64,000 bases of DNA from Elephas maximus indicus (Eukaryota; Chordata; Mammalia; Proboscidea; Elephantidae), in NCBI RefSeq assembly GCF_024166365.1, contig NC_064839.1:16664878-16728877 (forward strand), written 5' to 3'. The translations under genes and the position numbers were made by a program. The notes under the pieces are model-generated. The model saw only the letters and a program-made list of their open reading frames with translations, was not told the DNA's origin and made no database searches. Shown in pieces: positions 28,086 through 41,108 of this stretch (the stretch's first letter is position 1; every line of letters starts with the position of its first letter).

Positions 28086-28641
28086 TGTAATGGATTGAAT
28101 AGTGGCCCCCAGAAATATGTGTCAGCTTGGCTCAGCCATGCTTCCCGGCATTATGTGGTGGTCCTCCATTTCGTGATCTGATGTAATTGTCCTATGTGTT
28201 GTAAATCCTAATCTCTGTCTGTGGTTAGTGAGGCAAGAATAGGTTATGTTAAAGAGGATTAGGGTGGGATGTAACATCGTTGCTCAGGTTACAGCCTTGA
28301 TCTAAGGGGAGTTTTCCTGCGGAGTGGCCTGCATCATCGTTTATCTTACAAAAGATAAAAGGAGAGAGAATCAAGCAGAGAGATAAGCACTCGTTACCAC
28401 CAAGCAAGAAGAGCCAGGGGTGTGTCCTTTGGATTTGGGGTCCCTGTGCTGAGGAGCTCCTAGACCAGGGGAAGATTGATGACAATGACCTTCCCCTAGA
28501 GCTGACAGAGAGAGACAGCCTTCCCCTGGAGCTGACGCCCTGAATTTGGAGTTCTAGCCTCTGAAACTGTGAGAAAATAAATTTCTGTTTGTTAAAGCCA
28601 TCCATTTGTGGTACTTCTGTTATAGCAGCACTAGATAACTA
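28086..28641 (+). repeat. Solo LTR, class III (MaLR-like), sense orientation
   Basis: TGTAATGGATTGAATAGTGG to AGCACTAGATAACTA. Contains a candidate poly(A) signal in gagaaaataaatttctg near its 3' end. Flanked by GTATT (28081-28085 and 28642-28646). Confidence 0.92.
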
Positions 28642-30549
28642 GTATTGTTTATCTTTAAAAATTAAATGGTCTTTGATAATAGATCTATTTTGTATTGCCT
28701 TATTAAGACCAAATACTTCTTGTCATCCCATTCTTTATCCTCTCCTTCCATGGAATTTTTATCTTCAATTAAAACTTTTTTAAAACACTGACTTGTTTCA
28801 AGCATACTGTAAATTTTGGTCATGGCCAGCTTTGAGTGCAAATGAGATGTGTAATTCTGTTATTCATCACTTATCGAGTTTGAAACTCAGTTGGGAATCT
28901 TTTACAGAATTTAAGAGATATTTCTGAAAAATGCTTTCTTTTCAAGGTGAAAGCTCTTATGTGTGTGGCTCTGTTGAATATAGCCATTTCTGAGATGAAA
29001 TTATATATTTATATACACATGCACATACATTTTTTATTATTGGTTTTTAGAAATTTCTTTCGTATACATTTATGAAATAATAAGACCAATCAGACCATTT
29101 GCAGACACTTAGTGCAACTTTTTATGAAGAAAATAATGCTAAAGTAAGACAAAAACTGATGTCATCACGGAAATGAACATTTTCAATATGTTCGTATTTT
29201 AATTCATGAAAAATGTGTTCCGAAACTGGAAACTCATAATACTCGTGTGAATTGCAGGTTTTTAAATGTGATGTTATTTTGACGGTGTTTTAAATTTCAG
29301 AGTCACATTTTATTCTGATCCGAATTTTTATCCAGATGTTGAGCTTTTTTGTTGTTTGAAGCTAGTTTGTTATAATATATTGTGCATCATCACGGTATTT
29401 ATTTTCTAGGACGATTGTGAATGTGTAGACTTGTGTTAACTGCTAAGGGAACAGTTGTTTATAAAATAATATTAGATCCAGTATTAGCTGCCTATTTATT
29501 TTCAGACACTTAATACTTGCAGAGATCCATGTTACATTGACCACACTGAAGGCTTTTTGTAAGAATCCCCCTCATGGTTGAAAGTAGATGTACTCTTACG
29601 ACGTGGGCATTAGTGTTTCAATAAGCATGTGATTATATTAAGGTGTTGGTAACGGGAAGATCATCTTGATTCCGTTGGGAATCTTAGGTTTTCATAAATG
29701 TATTGGGAAAACAGTTTTTCCTGTACTGTCCAAGCTTCTTTTTGGTAAACAGTGTCTTTCTGAAACAAAAAGCATGAAGGAGAAATGGAGGTGTGTACAT
29801 TTCCTCAAATGACCAGCGCTGCGTTGGTGAATACTGTGTGTCTTGCGATGAACGGTGTGGACGCTGTTCACTTTTCAACCTGAAGTAAAATACTTTCAAG
29901 AACTTTTAGTTTGCCCGCTGATTTGTTTTGCACGTTCCATCTGTGTTTGACTCCTGCCTTATTTCTTTTTTGAGTTTCAGTACTTTTTATAAAGCTCTTG
30001 TGACTATACCAGAAGCGTGTCAGGTAGCTATTATAGCCCACCCACATCGATGAATCCTAGCCGTCCTTTGCTGGTACCTGTTAGACACGATTTACAAATT
30101 CTGCCTCACTGTGGTGACATTGCTTTGGTGGTCACGTATGTGTACCTGGTCAGTGTGCAAGCACTTTAAAAAGTAACTAAAAAAAAGAGTTACATCCTAG
30201 TTTTTAGAGGTGCTGATGGAGCAAAGAGGTGTCAGCACAAAACCTGAACGGTTATACTTTGATGATAAAGGTAAATAAATGCATTTTTCCGCTCCAATTT
30301 TAAGACGTTGATGAAGGTGCCCAGTTTTTAATGTCCTTGTTTTCTTGGGAGATGTAGCGTTTGGTTTTCAAATCTAGGTCTGGTCTATGGGATCTATGGT
30401 TTTTATATGTAGTTGCCCACCCCCTGTCCAACAGTTGATCATATTATATTTTTTTTGTCCTATTTTGAGTGTGTTTCCTCTTTGCTGGCATTTTGAGCCT
30501 CTCATTAATATTTGGTTATTTGCTCTGGCTCCAGGTGCTCCTGAATAAA

Positions 30550-33500
30550 GTCTTCACAGAGTAAAACAAGGGCACTGGGGAGAACGTTGCTTGTTTTTCC
30601 CTGTGGGATCTCATATCTCCAGGCGTTTTCTTCTTGTTCCCTCCCCCATGTACTAGTAAGTGTGAGTTGTGTTTGCCTTAACCTAGGGACCGGTGTTTGG
30701 GGTTTCCAGAAATGCAGGCGGGTCAGAAGAGAGCGTGGCTGCTGTGAACTGCAGGACCCTGTAGATATAACGTGTTCATCACAGAAACCTCCCTAGTGAC
30801 TAGGATGCAGTTGTCGAGGTCGCTCTTTAGAAGTCACGTTATCAGGTATTTTGTTCTACAGGGTCGCTATGAGTCGGAATCGACTTGACAGCACTGGGTT
30901 TGGGTTTTATCAGGTATCACTGACGTTCCACTGATTTTTTTTTTTGTTCACGATATATCTCAATTTTAATATTGACCTATAATTTGAAACCGATCAGTTC
31001 CTTCAATTATAACATGCTGTTGATTTATTTTTTAGTTTCAGACACTAACTAGGAATGTGTATAGGGAATTTGTTTGCTTCTCAGTTAACTTCTCAAAATT
31101 CAGTGGTAAACTATTAAAAAAAAAAAAGACATTCCCAATTTTGCTGTGATTACAAATACTGAGATGTTAAAATTAATGATCAAAAGATTTGTTCTTATCC
31201 ATCAGCTCTTACTCTCCCAGGTCATTAAGTTGTTTTAACTAGTGAAAAGCAACATCTCATAAAGTATTTTGTGAGCAGAGTATTATATAAATGGCTCTAT
31301 TAAATTTGAGTAAAAAGTTATATTTAATAGTCATGTGTTATAGTAATTTTCACCAGTGACACAGTTGGTCTTCATATTAGAAAATGATACAGCATTCAAG
31401 CGGGGGCAAAGATTTGTGTCAGTCATTCCTTGGAGGTATTGTCTTCACCTTGCCTCAGCGTCTCAATCTCTAGACTTTAGCTAGCCTGCATTTTGTCAAA
31501 ACATGTATGGATGGAATAAATGCTAGGAAACAAATTTTAATATGCTACCTGATATTTAACATAACTAGGAAACAAGCCAGATGTTACTGTGGAAGTTACT
31601 GTCATGACTTCAGACCTGACATAACCAAGAAGCCTTTTTCTTGACCACCTTCTTGTGAGTTATCTTGACTTCATACCTTAAGCAACAATTTTTTTTCATC
31701 AAAGAGACGGAGCTAAACATCTCTATCAATTGCTATTGATAAGATTATTTCTCAGGAAGATTGTTTATAAAGTCTGCTGATTTATTTGATATCTGGAATT
31801 AAACATTTATTTAAGGACAGCTTTTAGTTAATAAACTGGTGTTTATTTTACTCTCAGGTTTTTTTTTTTTAAGTATCTGCCTTTTATATGGCACTGGGTT
31901 TTGGGTATCTGCCTTTTATATTTTCTACTGAAGTGTGTGCTTTACTAAGTTTAATCTAGTTTATGGTCTACTAGCCTGAAGGAGATGAACCAGGGAGAGG
32001 AGACAGAACACCTCCTTGGGTTATTATTAGCTTGGGCTATTGCCTGAATTTACGGAGAGACACTTTAGCCATATCAATAAGAATAGAGGGTAGTGTAGAA
32101 ATCAGGTATTCTCTTAATTTGTGTATTTCGGTGAAAGTTTTTCTTGATATTTGTACATCACCTTTACTTTTACATTTTAACTCAAGTTCTTTTAGTTCCA
32201 ACGGCCTGGGTAATTTTCATTGCACCAGATGTCACAGGGCCTGATAATAGGGCAGGTCTCCAGAGAGGACACAGTTTAATTGAATTACTTAAGAGTGTTG
32301 TAAGACTGCCCTCTGATTTTATAAAAGTCTTCTGAAAGTCCTGTAATCCTTATATAAACCGAAGACTTGTTGTTACAAGTATCAGAGTCTTCACACTTTT
32401 CTGGAAAAACTGAAAAGCACTGTCTTAATGCCCCTTGTGAAAGGTGAAAAGTGAGGTGCAGAGAGTGTGGTTTCTTTCTGGATATAAAATGTGAAGGACT
32501 ATTGACATTAACATTTTTAGTGGAATATACTATAGATACACATGTTTAGAAAGTTTGATGAAACAAGTGCTCGATTTTTAATGTTTTCATTTATTTTCCT
32601 CTTTGATTGGCATTGCCTTCTGTGTTAAAGAAATGCAGACTCCTGTGAGGGGCTGGAGGTTGAAGTCATCCTGAAAGCTTTCCCATGTTATCTAGTTACT
32701 GCTTCAGAGGCACTACGTAATTTATCAGAAAAAGAGATTTCATACAAACGATTTATGAGATCTCGATAGTTCCTGAAGTCCTGTAACTAGGCACCAGTTA
32801 CGAATATCATGAATGAATTGCATGCCTGGAAGCTTTTTGAAGTTAACAATTTCTTTAAAGGTGTCAGTTGTTTGCCTTGAAATTTTTATAAACTGCATTT
32901 TTACGCAACCTGCCCCCAGTGCTTACCACTGGCTTTATCATTCATGACTTGCTTTTCAGGGCAGGCTTTGTGCTTTCGTTTATCTTCAAAACCCCAGTAT
33001 GAGCCTTCCTGCAAGACTTGAATGGCTAGTTCCTTTTTTTTTTTTTTTAAATTTATCCTCCAATTCTAAAGACAGCTCTGGTTAGACCAGTGGGAGATTT
33101 TCTTGAGCATAGCCAACATTTCTGTGAACTGGGTCCCCCCCCCACCCCGGTTTTCATGCCAGCATGCTTTAGCATAGTGGTTTTCTCTTACTTGGGTCCT
33201 AGCCAGTGATATTGGTTTGCCTCCTCACAGCCATTCCAAGACTCATGGAAACCGACTCCTTAGAATTTGGTTATTTGCAAATGCTGGCCCAGTTGTATCC
33301 TTCACTTTAACGTGAGGGGCTCTACTCACTGCACTAAGAAGTTGAAATACTTGACCACAGGTGAGGTGGACTGACAGGTTACGCAAACCATTACAATAGA
33401 ATAATGAAAGTTTGCTTCTGCAAAGAAGAGGGAAGCAGGATTAATAAGCAAAGGATGTTTTCACAACTCTGCTCCCTCCTCTGGGTGCATTGGGGCTGCC

Positions 33501-33879
33501 TGCGTGGACCTGAGTGGTGGACAGGAGAACGCCGCCTAGTTTGCATCTATATAATCACTGGATTTAGGGTGAAGAGTTGCTCAGCCGCGCAGACAACTGG
33601 CTAGTATAACCAGACTGCCCGCTCCAGCCTGATTTCTTTCTGAAACGTGTATTGGAAGTACAATCCTTTTAAATGGCACCCCCGAAGTTTCTCAAATGGT
33701 GAATCAGAGAATCAGCTGAGTATACAGAACAACTTTGTCCATCTACCCAGTGAATTTACTTAATTTCACAATAGACAGGTATGTTTACTGGGAGGAAATG
33801 TCAATGTAAAGTATCTAAAAGGATACCGTAGCCCTTCATACCTAATCCCACTGAGCTCCCAGAGCTACAAAGTACCCTT
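30550..33879. other. Intergenic unique sequence
   Basis: No gene recognised. An AfroSINE 3' fragment lies at 30856-30910. The rest is A/T-rich with poly(A) and poly(T) tracts. Confidence 0.6.
30856..30910 (+). repeat. AfroSINE 3' fragment
   Basis: TACAGGGTCGCTATGAGTCG to GACAGCACTGGGTTTGGGTT only. Confidence 0.85.
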
Positions 33880-34110
33880 CTACGTTTCATTCTATGCATT
33901 TACATACATAAGTATACACACATAGGTAGTTTCAGGGGTCTTTTGCCCTTTAATATAAATGGGATCAGGCTGCAGTATTCTGCAACTCACCCACCACAGA
34001 GATCTTCCCATATCCCTACACAGAGGTCTCCTGTATTTCATTCCTTTTTATTATGCTGAGTTTTGCTTGCAAATTGCTGATAGTAAATTAACATGTCAGG
34101 TACTCCAAGG
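33880..34110 (-). repeat. Old L1 3' fragment
   Basis: Antisense L1M-like text: tttaatataaatgggatcag and gagatcttcccatatcccta. Confidence 0.5.
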
Positions 34111-34135
34111 CCCTTCTAAACTAATACAAACCAAA

Positions 34136-34290
34136 AACAACCCAAACCGTCGCATTAATTCTGACTCATAGCAATTCTACAGGACAGAGTAGAACTGCCC
34201 CATAGGGTTTCCAAGAAGCAGCTGGTGGATTCAAACTGCTGACCTTTTGATTAGCAGCCAAGCTCTTAACCACTGCGCCACCAGGGCTCC
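34136..34290 (-). repeat. AfroSINE
   Basis: ATTCTGACTCATAGCAATTC to CCACTGCGCCACCAGGGCTC. Confidence 0.92.
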
Positions 34291-35690
34291 ATAAACTAAC
34301 AAGCTCTTAGAAAATGCGGAGTATTTTTCCGTTTACTTTGAGCAGGGGTTCTGTGAAGTATTGCTATTTGATTGCACTTTTCTCCTGAACTGAGTTTAGT
34401 GGGAAAGTTTCCCCTAGTTTTGTACTCTTTCAGGTGGATTTTCATGAGTTGCTTTGATACATGTTTCATCTTTTGCTATTTTTGCTAGCTTACTTTAAAT
34501 GTTATATTTAACAACATGGTCCTCTGAAAATTAGCGCCCCACTACTTTTCCTATATTTTACTTCCACTTATAACATGTTTTTGCCCTTAGCAAAACTGAT
34601 GGAAAAAAAATCAGTTATATTGATCATTCACCACCTGCCCCCACAGCTCAGTCTTTTTAAGGCCCTTCAGTGACCACAGCGTCAGCAAGTAAAACTCCCT
34701 CTAGAAAGAAGCTGTCTTAGAGTGGAGTGAGTCATGTGGTGGGCAAAGGGTGGGTACTCTGCTGAGAAAATCCAATTATTTGGGGCAGAGAAGGCAGAGT
34801 TGCCTCAGATTTTGTTGGGGCGGGGGGGGGGAACAGAGAATGAAAGGTAGCTAGGGAGATTCCAGGTGGTGGTCCCCCTTATTCTAGGAGCCTAGCGATG
34901 TTTTTTAGGTGATATTTTCCTTGAAATATCTTAAGCTTTCTTAGGCTCTCGTTACGTGATGGTAGAATTTCTGCTGTAATTTCTAATCACTGGTGTTCAG
35001 AAAAGTCTGTTATGAGATGCCCTGTATTTACCAGTTTAGCTCAAAAATGCACCTTCTTTGATTTTTAGCTTGGGAATATTTCCACCTTCTATTATAGGAA
35101 TTGTCTCGACGGCACTGGGTATGCTGCGTATTATACTTCTTACTGGTCTAAAAAAACACCATTAAATGACCCAAAGGAAGTAATACTCTGAAATAATCCA
35201 TTTGGGAAATAGCATAAGAGCTTGTGTCTGAGTGTGTGTTTTAAAGCAAGTCACTAAATCTTTTTTAAGAACATGGGATTAAAATTTTTCTGTTATTATT
35301 AAAGAGGAACCTATCCAAAGCACAGATGAGAATAGATATAAAAATATGGTCAGGCTGACATTAAAAGGAAAAGTCAAAGAGAGGGTTATTAAAAGTATCA
35401 AATGGCCTGTTTAAATGGTGTATCAATTCTTAATTTCATTTGCAAACCACTTTTGTACTTAAATCATGCCAGCAGGTTACTTCAGAAATGTAGCTTTGCA
35501 CGAGCAATCCTTAAAATAGTTGTAGGGTGGATGATACCATGCATCTTGGCTTTTTAAAATCCAATCAAGGTTCCACGTGTCAGGCGTGGTAAGTACTCAA
35601 GACATCTCTAACGGGGACAGAAGGTAAGCTACAAAAACAGCAGAGGAAAAGCCTGTCTGGAGAGAGGGGTGTGAGTCAGCCGGGCAGGAT
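34291..35690. other. Intergenic sequence, nothing recognised
   Basis: Contains a G run near 34820 and a tiny AfroSINE-like end (CTCGACGGCACTGGGT, 35104-35119). Confidence 0.55.
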
Positions 35691-35691
35691 A

Positions 35692-35740
35692 GGCAGGACA
35701 CAGCGGAGGCTGGAGGCAGGACACAGGGGAGGCTGGAGGG
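35692..35740 (+). repeat. Short tandem repeat, about 23 bp x 2
   Basis: ggcaggacacagcggaggct is followed by ggcaggacacaggggaggct, with a shared tggag link. Confidence 0.7.
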
Positions 35741-35947
35741 GTGCTGGAAGCGGTCCGCCAAGAAAGTGAGAAGCAGGTGGGCGGGGCAGGGCATGAGTTC
35801 TGTTATAAATTAAAGCCAAAGAGTTGTAAAAGCTTGTCCACCACCCCCTTTCTCCACGTTCCCCCTCTCCCGAGGTAGCCACTTTTGGTGGGGAGTGTTT
35901 ACCTCTATGTCTCTAAATAATATGCTTCTGTTGCCACCTCTTGATTT

Positions 35948-36372
35948 TCAATTCTTGAAATTATCTGTTGACTTCCCACCACTCCTGAAGAATCCCTTCT
36001 CTGCCCCAGCCTCCAAACAGTTATACTGAATTCTGTTTAGCTCCAAGTCAGTGTTTATGTTGAATGAGTGTGTCCATAGTACTGTCAGGGGTGGGTAATA
36101 AAATGGTTCTTTTTCTTTTTCTGCACTTTTTGTTTTTCCTGGAGTTTTTTTGTTGGCTTGTTTTTTGTTCTTCAAATTGTCCATGTACTTCACGAATTCA
36201 CTTGAAATTCTGCCAATTTTCTGAGCCTCTGCCAATGCTCAGGTGCATCAGATAGCTTCTCAGCAGCGAGTTCTGCAGTTATGACTGGCTGTGTCTGATG
36301 CACGGATGACCTCTTGGTCTCTCCCTCACCTCCACCCCACCTATGCTGCAGCTCCTGTTCTCTGTAGTGCAT
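35948..36372 (-). other. Unrecognised ORF pair, possibly coding-derived
   Basis: Two overlapping minus-strand frames read ELAAEKLSDAPEHWQRLRKL and EFVKYMDNLKNKKQANKK, the latter followed by a Lys-rich stretch. The composition is more protein-like than other random ORFs here. I do not recognise a family. It could be part of a decayed gene fragment or of the L1/HAL1 element just beyond. Confidence 0.2.
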
Positions 36373-36439
36373 GTTGCCTTTTCTCTTGATAAACTCCCTC
36401 TTTTCATTGGTGCACTTCCCCTGGTAGCTTCCTGAAAGA

Positions 36440-37040
36440 GTGCACAGGCAGTAAATACCTAAAAATGCCTTTTCTCTTTGTGCTTAATTGACAGTTTGGC
36501 TGGATATAGAATTCTAGGCTAGAAAACATTTTTCCTTCGGAATTTGAAAGTATTGCTTCCAATGTTATAAGAAGTCTGCAGACACCGTGACTTTTTTTTT
36601 TTTTCTTTTTGAAAGTTACTTAGGATCTTCTCTTTGTTCCCAGTGTTTTTGAAATGTCACCATTTTATAGGAAATAGGTGGGTCTGTTTTTATCCATTGT
36701 ACTGGGCACTTGATGGGATGGGCTCTTTCCATCTGGCACTGCCCATCCTTACAGGACTGGAAAATCTTGAATTCTTATTTTTATTTTCCTTCCTTCTGTT
36801 TTCTCTGGAACTCCACAGTTGCTCAGATATCCTGATCTTCTAATTTTCTTATCTTTTCTTCCCTATTTCCCATCTCTGGCTTTTTTGTTCAACTGTATCC
36901 TCCAGCCCTTCTGCTGATTTTTCATATCCGCTGTCATGTTTTTCATTTCTAAAGTCTTCTTTTGTCCTCAGAAGTTCCTATTTTTAAATAGTATCCTATT
37001 TTGTTTCATGGTTGCAGTATAGTTTTTTGGAATCTAAGAA
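36440..37040 (-). repeat. HAL1/L1M-like fragment
   Basis: Antisense text ggctggatatagaattctag and ctgatttttcatatccgctg is typical of HAL1/L1M. Confidence 0.55.
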
Positions 37041-37737
37041 TATTAATAACAGTTAATTTTGTCTCTGTACTGTCTCTTAACTCTGTGTGTGGCTTTTTTT
37101 GTTTGTTTGTTTGGAGTTTTTTTTGGGGTTAGATGCTCTCTTCAGGCTTCTGGTTGCCTGCACATGTTTAAAAACCTGGTGGCAAGTGCTGTGTCAATCA
37201 GTGTGGTTTGTCAGCTCTGTGCTGCCCTGGGTGAGCAGGCTTGGTCAGGGGTGAGGAGAGGATCTTTAGGACCTGGCTGGTGGGGTTTCCCAGAGAGTTC
37301 CTCCATCTCTAGCCTGGGGGTAGGGCCTGGCTTCCTTTGTCCTGGGAGCTGAGTGGGAGAGAGGACTGGCAGGAAGGGGTGTGTGTGTTTGGTGTTCCTC
37401 AGTCTGGAGACTCTTACTTTTTTCAGAGAAAAAAACTCCAGGATCCTGTTGGTCTGGGGAGGAGTAGTTACTTGCCTGGATGGTAGTCGTGGTGGTTGGG
37501 ATGGGGGAGATTGGTACTCTTTTTTTGTTTTTTGGTTTTAACAAACAGAGATTTATTTTCTCACGGTTTAGGATATAAGCACCTACTCTAGTCTGCAGAA
37601 TAAGAAAGGCCCTGTCCTTAAAAAAAAAATGTATATCTATATGTATTTCTTATATCTGTTGAGCACCTATTATATTTCAGATAGTAGCACCAATTACATA
37701 TCACATAGATGTACATATACAAAGTCAAATAAAGACG
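37041..37737. other. Intergenic sequence, nothing recognised
   Basis: G-rich stretch at 37200-37510 with no splice-bounded exon. Confidence 0.5.
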
Positions 37738-38092
37738 TTGTTGTTGTTGTTGTTAGCTGCCATCTAGTCAGCCCCTGAATCCTGGTGACCCCATGCACAA
37801 GGGATTAGACCATTGTGACCCATACAGTTTTCAATATGAGTCAAAACTGACTCCAAAGCTACGGGTTTGGTTTTTTGGTTTTAATTTTTCAGAAGTAGAT
37901 CACTGGGCCTTTCTTCCTAGGCTGCCTTAGTCTGGAAGCTCTACTGAAACCTGTTCAACATCATAGCAACATGCAACCCTCCAGTGACAGACAACCAGTG
38001 GCTGCACTTGAGGTACATTGGCCAGAAATTAAAGCCAGGTCTCCCACATGGAAGGTGAGAATTCTACCACTGGACCACCACTGCCGCCAAAT
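37738..38092 (-). repeat. RTE-tailed composite SINE
   Basis: Starts TTGTTGTTGTTGTTAGCTGC (RTE-type end) and continues with agtagatcactgggcctttc and ggaccaccactgccgcc. Its second half resembles 48840-49022. Confidence 0.6.
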
Positions 38093-38364
38093 AAAGACAT
38101 AGAATTACATTAATATGTACAGTGCAATGTCAAGGGTCCGCACAAGAGCATTTCATAAGAACTAGAAGTCAGAGAAGACTTCCTGGAAAGCACTTTAGCC
38201 ACAGTTTGAAGGATGAGTAAGAATTACCAAAGAAAGGGTACATTCCAGTCAAAGGGAAGATCATATGCAAAGCTCCGAGGAGGACATATCATAACACATG
38301 TGGAGAACTGCTGCAGAGAGTTCACTATGGTAAAGCAGAGAGCTTCTGTAGAGGAAGGGATGAT

Positions 38365-39785
38365 TTTTTTTTTTTTTTAATTAACTTTTATGGAGCTTCA
38401 AGTGAACGTTTACAAATCAAGTCAGACTGTCACATATAAATTTATATACACCTTACTCTGTACTCCCACTTGCTCTCCCCCTAATGAGTCAGCCCTTCCA
38501 GTCTCTCCTTTCGTGACAATTTTGCCAGCTTCCACCTCTCTCTATCCTCCCATCCCCCCTCCAGACAGGAGATGCTAACACAGTCTCAAGTGTCCACCTG
38601 ATATAATTAGCTCACTCTTCATCAGCATCTCTCTCCTACCCACTGTCCAGGCCCTTTCATGTCTGATGAGTTGTCTTCGGGAATGGTTCCTGTCCTGTGC
38701 CAACAGGAGGTTTGGGGACCATAACCGCCGGGCTTCCTCTAGTCACAGTCAGACCATTAAGTATGGTCTTTTTGTGAGAATTTGGGGTCTGCATCCCACT
38801 GATCTCCTGCTCCCTCAGGGGTTCTCTGTTGTGCTCCCTGTCAGGGCAGTCATCGATTGTGGCCGCGCACCAACCAGTTCTTCTGATCTCAGGATGATGT
38901 AGGTCTCTGGTTCATGTGGCCCTTTCTGTCTCTTGGGCTCTTAGTTATCGTGTGACCTTGGTGTTCTTCATTCTCCTTTGATCCAGGTGGGTTGAGACCA
39001 ATTGACGCATCTTAGATGGCCGCTTGTTAGCATTTAAGACCCCAGACGCCACATTTCAAAGTGGGATGCAGACTGTTTTCATAATAGAATTATTTTGCCA
39101 ATTGACTTAGAAGTCCCCTTAAACCATGGTCCCCAAACCCCCGCCCTTGCTCCACTGACCTTTGAAGCATTCAGTTTATCCCGGAAACTTCTTTGCTTTT
39201 GGTCCAGTCCAGTTGAGCTGACCTTCCATGTATTGAGTATTATCCTTCCCTTCACCTAAAGCAGTTCTTATCTACTAGTTAATCAGTAAAAAACCCTCTC
39301 CCACCCTCCTTCCCTCCCCCCTCGTAACCATAAAAGTATGTGTTCTTCTCAGTTTATACTATTTCTCAAGATCTTATAATAGTGATCTTATACAATATTT
39401 GTCCTTTTGCCTCTGACTAATTTCGCTCAGCATAATGCCTTCCAGGTTCCTCCATGTTATGAAATGTTTCACAGATTCGTCACTGTTCTTTATCGATGCG
39501 TAGTATTCCATTGTGTGAATATACCACAATTTATTTACCCATTCATCCGTTGATGGACACCTTGGTTGCTTCTAGCTTTTTGCTATTGTAAACAGAGCTG
39601 CAATAAACATGGGTGTGCATATATCTGTTTGTGTGAAGGCTCTTATTTCTCTAGGGTATATTCCGAGGAGTGGGATTTCTGGGTTGTATTTTTTATGGTA
39701 GTTCTATCTCTAACTGTTCAAGATAATGCCAGATAGATTTCCAAAGTGGTTGTACCATTTTACATTCCCACCAGCAGTGTATAAG
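38365..39785 (-). mobile_element. L1 LINE 3' end, antisense
   Basis: T-tract start, then the reverse complement of the same 3' UTR and ORF2 end as in 22029-24724 (for example ggttgagaccaattgacgca, tttcaaagtgggatgcagac). 5'-truncated at about 39785. Confidence 0.9.
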
Positions 39786-39847
39786 AGTTGAGACTGGTAC
39801 TCTTAACTGCTTCTTAGATTTTCAACTTACCTTCTTTACTGTATTGG

Positions 39848-40015
39848 AGCCTTGGTGGTATAGTGGTTAAGAGCTCAGCTGCTAACCAAAAAGTCAGCAG
39901 TTCAAATCTACCAGCTGCTCCTTGGGAACCCTAGGGGGCAGTTCTACTCTGTCCTATAGGGTCACTATGAGTCAGGATCGACTCGACAGCAACAGGTTTG
40001 GTGTCTGGTTTTCTT
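39848..40015 (+). repeat. AfroSINE
   Basis: GGAGCCTTGGTGGTATAGTG to GTCAGGATCGACTCGACAGC. Confidence 0.92.
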
Positions 40016-40065
40016 TATTGTAGTGCCACCCTACCCCCACTTCCTGAGGCACCTGTTACTTAAAA

Positions 40066-40196
40066 ACCTGTTGCCCGACAAATCAATACTGACTCACAGC
40101 GACCCTACAGACAGAGTAGAACTGCCTCATAGGGTTTCCAAGATGTGGCTGGTGGATTCAAACTGCCTCTTAACCACTGTGCCACCAGGGCCCCTG
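40066..40196 (-). repeat. AfroSINE, shortened
   Basis: GACTCACAGCGACCCTACAG to ACCACTGTGCCACCAGGGCC. Confidence 0.88.
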
Positions 40197-40925
40197 GCAC
40201 TTCCAACTTCTGTGTTTCTGGAGCTTACCCAGAATAATTGGGATTGATTCTAGTTTTCCCAGCTGCCAGTTCAGGATTCTCTTTCTTGTGTCTGCTTTTC
40301 ACTTTCCAGTATTACTCTTCTCTCATTTTCTCCATTCTCGTGGGCCTTAAATTCCTTCACTGCCCTTTTATGTGGGATTCAGAAGGCAGTAAGTGTAGAT
40401 CATGAGTTTAGCTCACCATCTTTTCTGATCAGTTTTCTCCTGTAAAATCAGATTGCCAGAGAAGAAGGGTGTAAAAAGAATACACCCCAAGTTTAGACTC
40501 AGTCACCTCAGTGAGTGGCATGAAGGAGAAGGTAGGACAGTTCTAATTCTCTTCATCTTTGGGTTGTTTCATTTTCCACTGAGAGTACATATCCCTTTCT
40601 GATTAAAACTCATAAAAGCTGTACTGCCCGTCTATGGTAGTCTCTGAGCTGCTGTCCTGTGCCAGGCAGTACTGGAGGAAGTGAGGGACTGGAGGAAGTG
40701 AGGGATAGAAGGAAGCTCCTGAGGAAGGGGGGATAGCAAAGACCATCTGGTTGGACTAGCACTGCCCCACATAGTGACGAGTGAAGAAGCTGTACCAGGA
40801 CTAATGACAAGTACCAAGCTCGGGACACTTGCGTGGTGCTCCGCTTGGCTATAGTTCCTGTAGCTGGTAAAGAGAAGGGCCGAGTATGTTCAAATAAGTG
40901 CGTCTTAGCTTCTCTTGTCCCTGGG
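40197..40925. other. Unique sequence with a short tandem repeat
   Basis: actggaggaagtgaggg occurs twice in a row near 40670-40705. No gene seen. Confidence 0.55.
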
Positions 40926-41108
40926 TGGTGCTAACGTTTTGCACTCGACTACTACTAATCTAAAGGTTGGTGGTTCAAGCCCACCCAGCAGTACTGAGGA
41001 AGAAAGGCCTGGCAATCTGCTTCTGTAAAGATTACACCCAAGAAAGTCCTATGGAACAGCTCTACTCTGCAACACACGGGGTCACTCTGAGTCGGACTTC
41101 ATGGCCAT
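40926..41108 (+). repeat. AfroSINE, older variant
   Basis: GGTTGGTGGTTCAAGCCCAC, GGCCTGGCAATCTGCTTCTG, GGTCACTCTGAGTCGGACTT. Confidence 0.85.
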
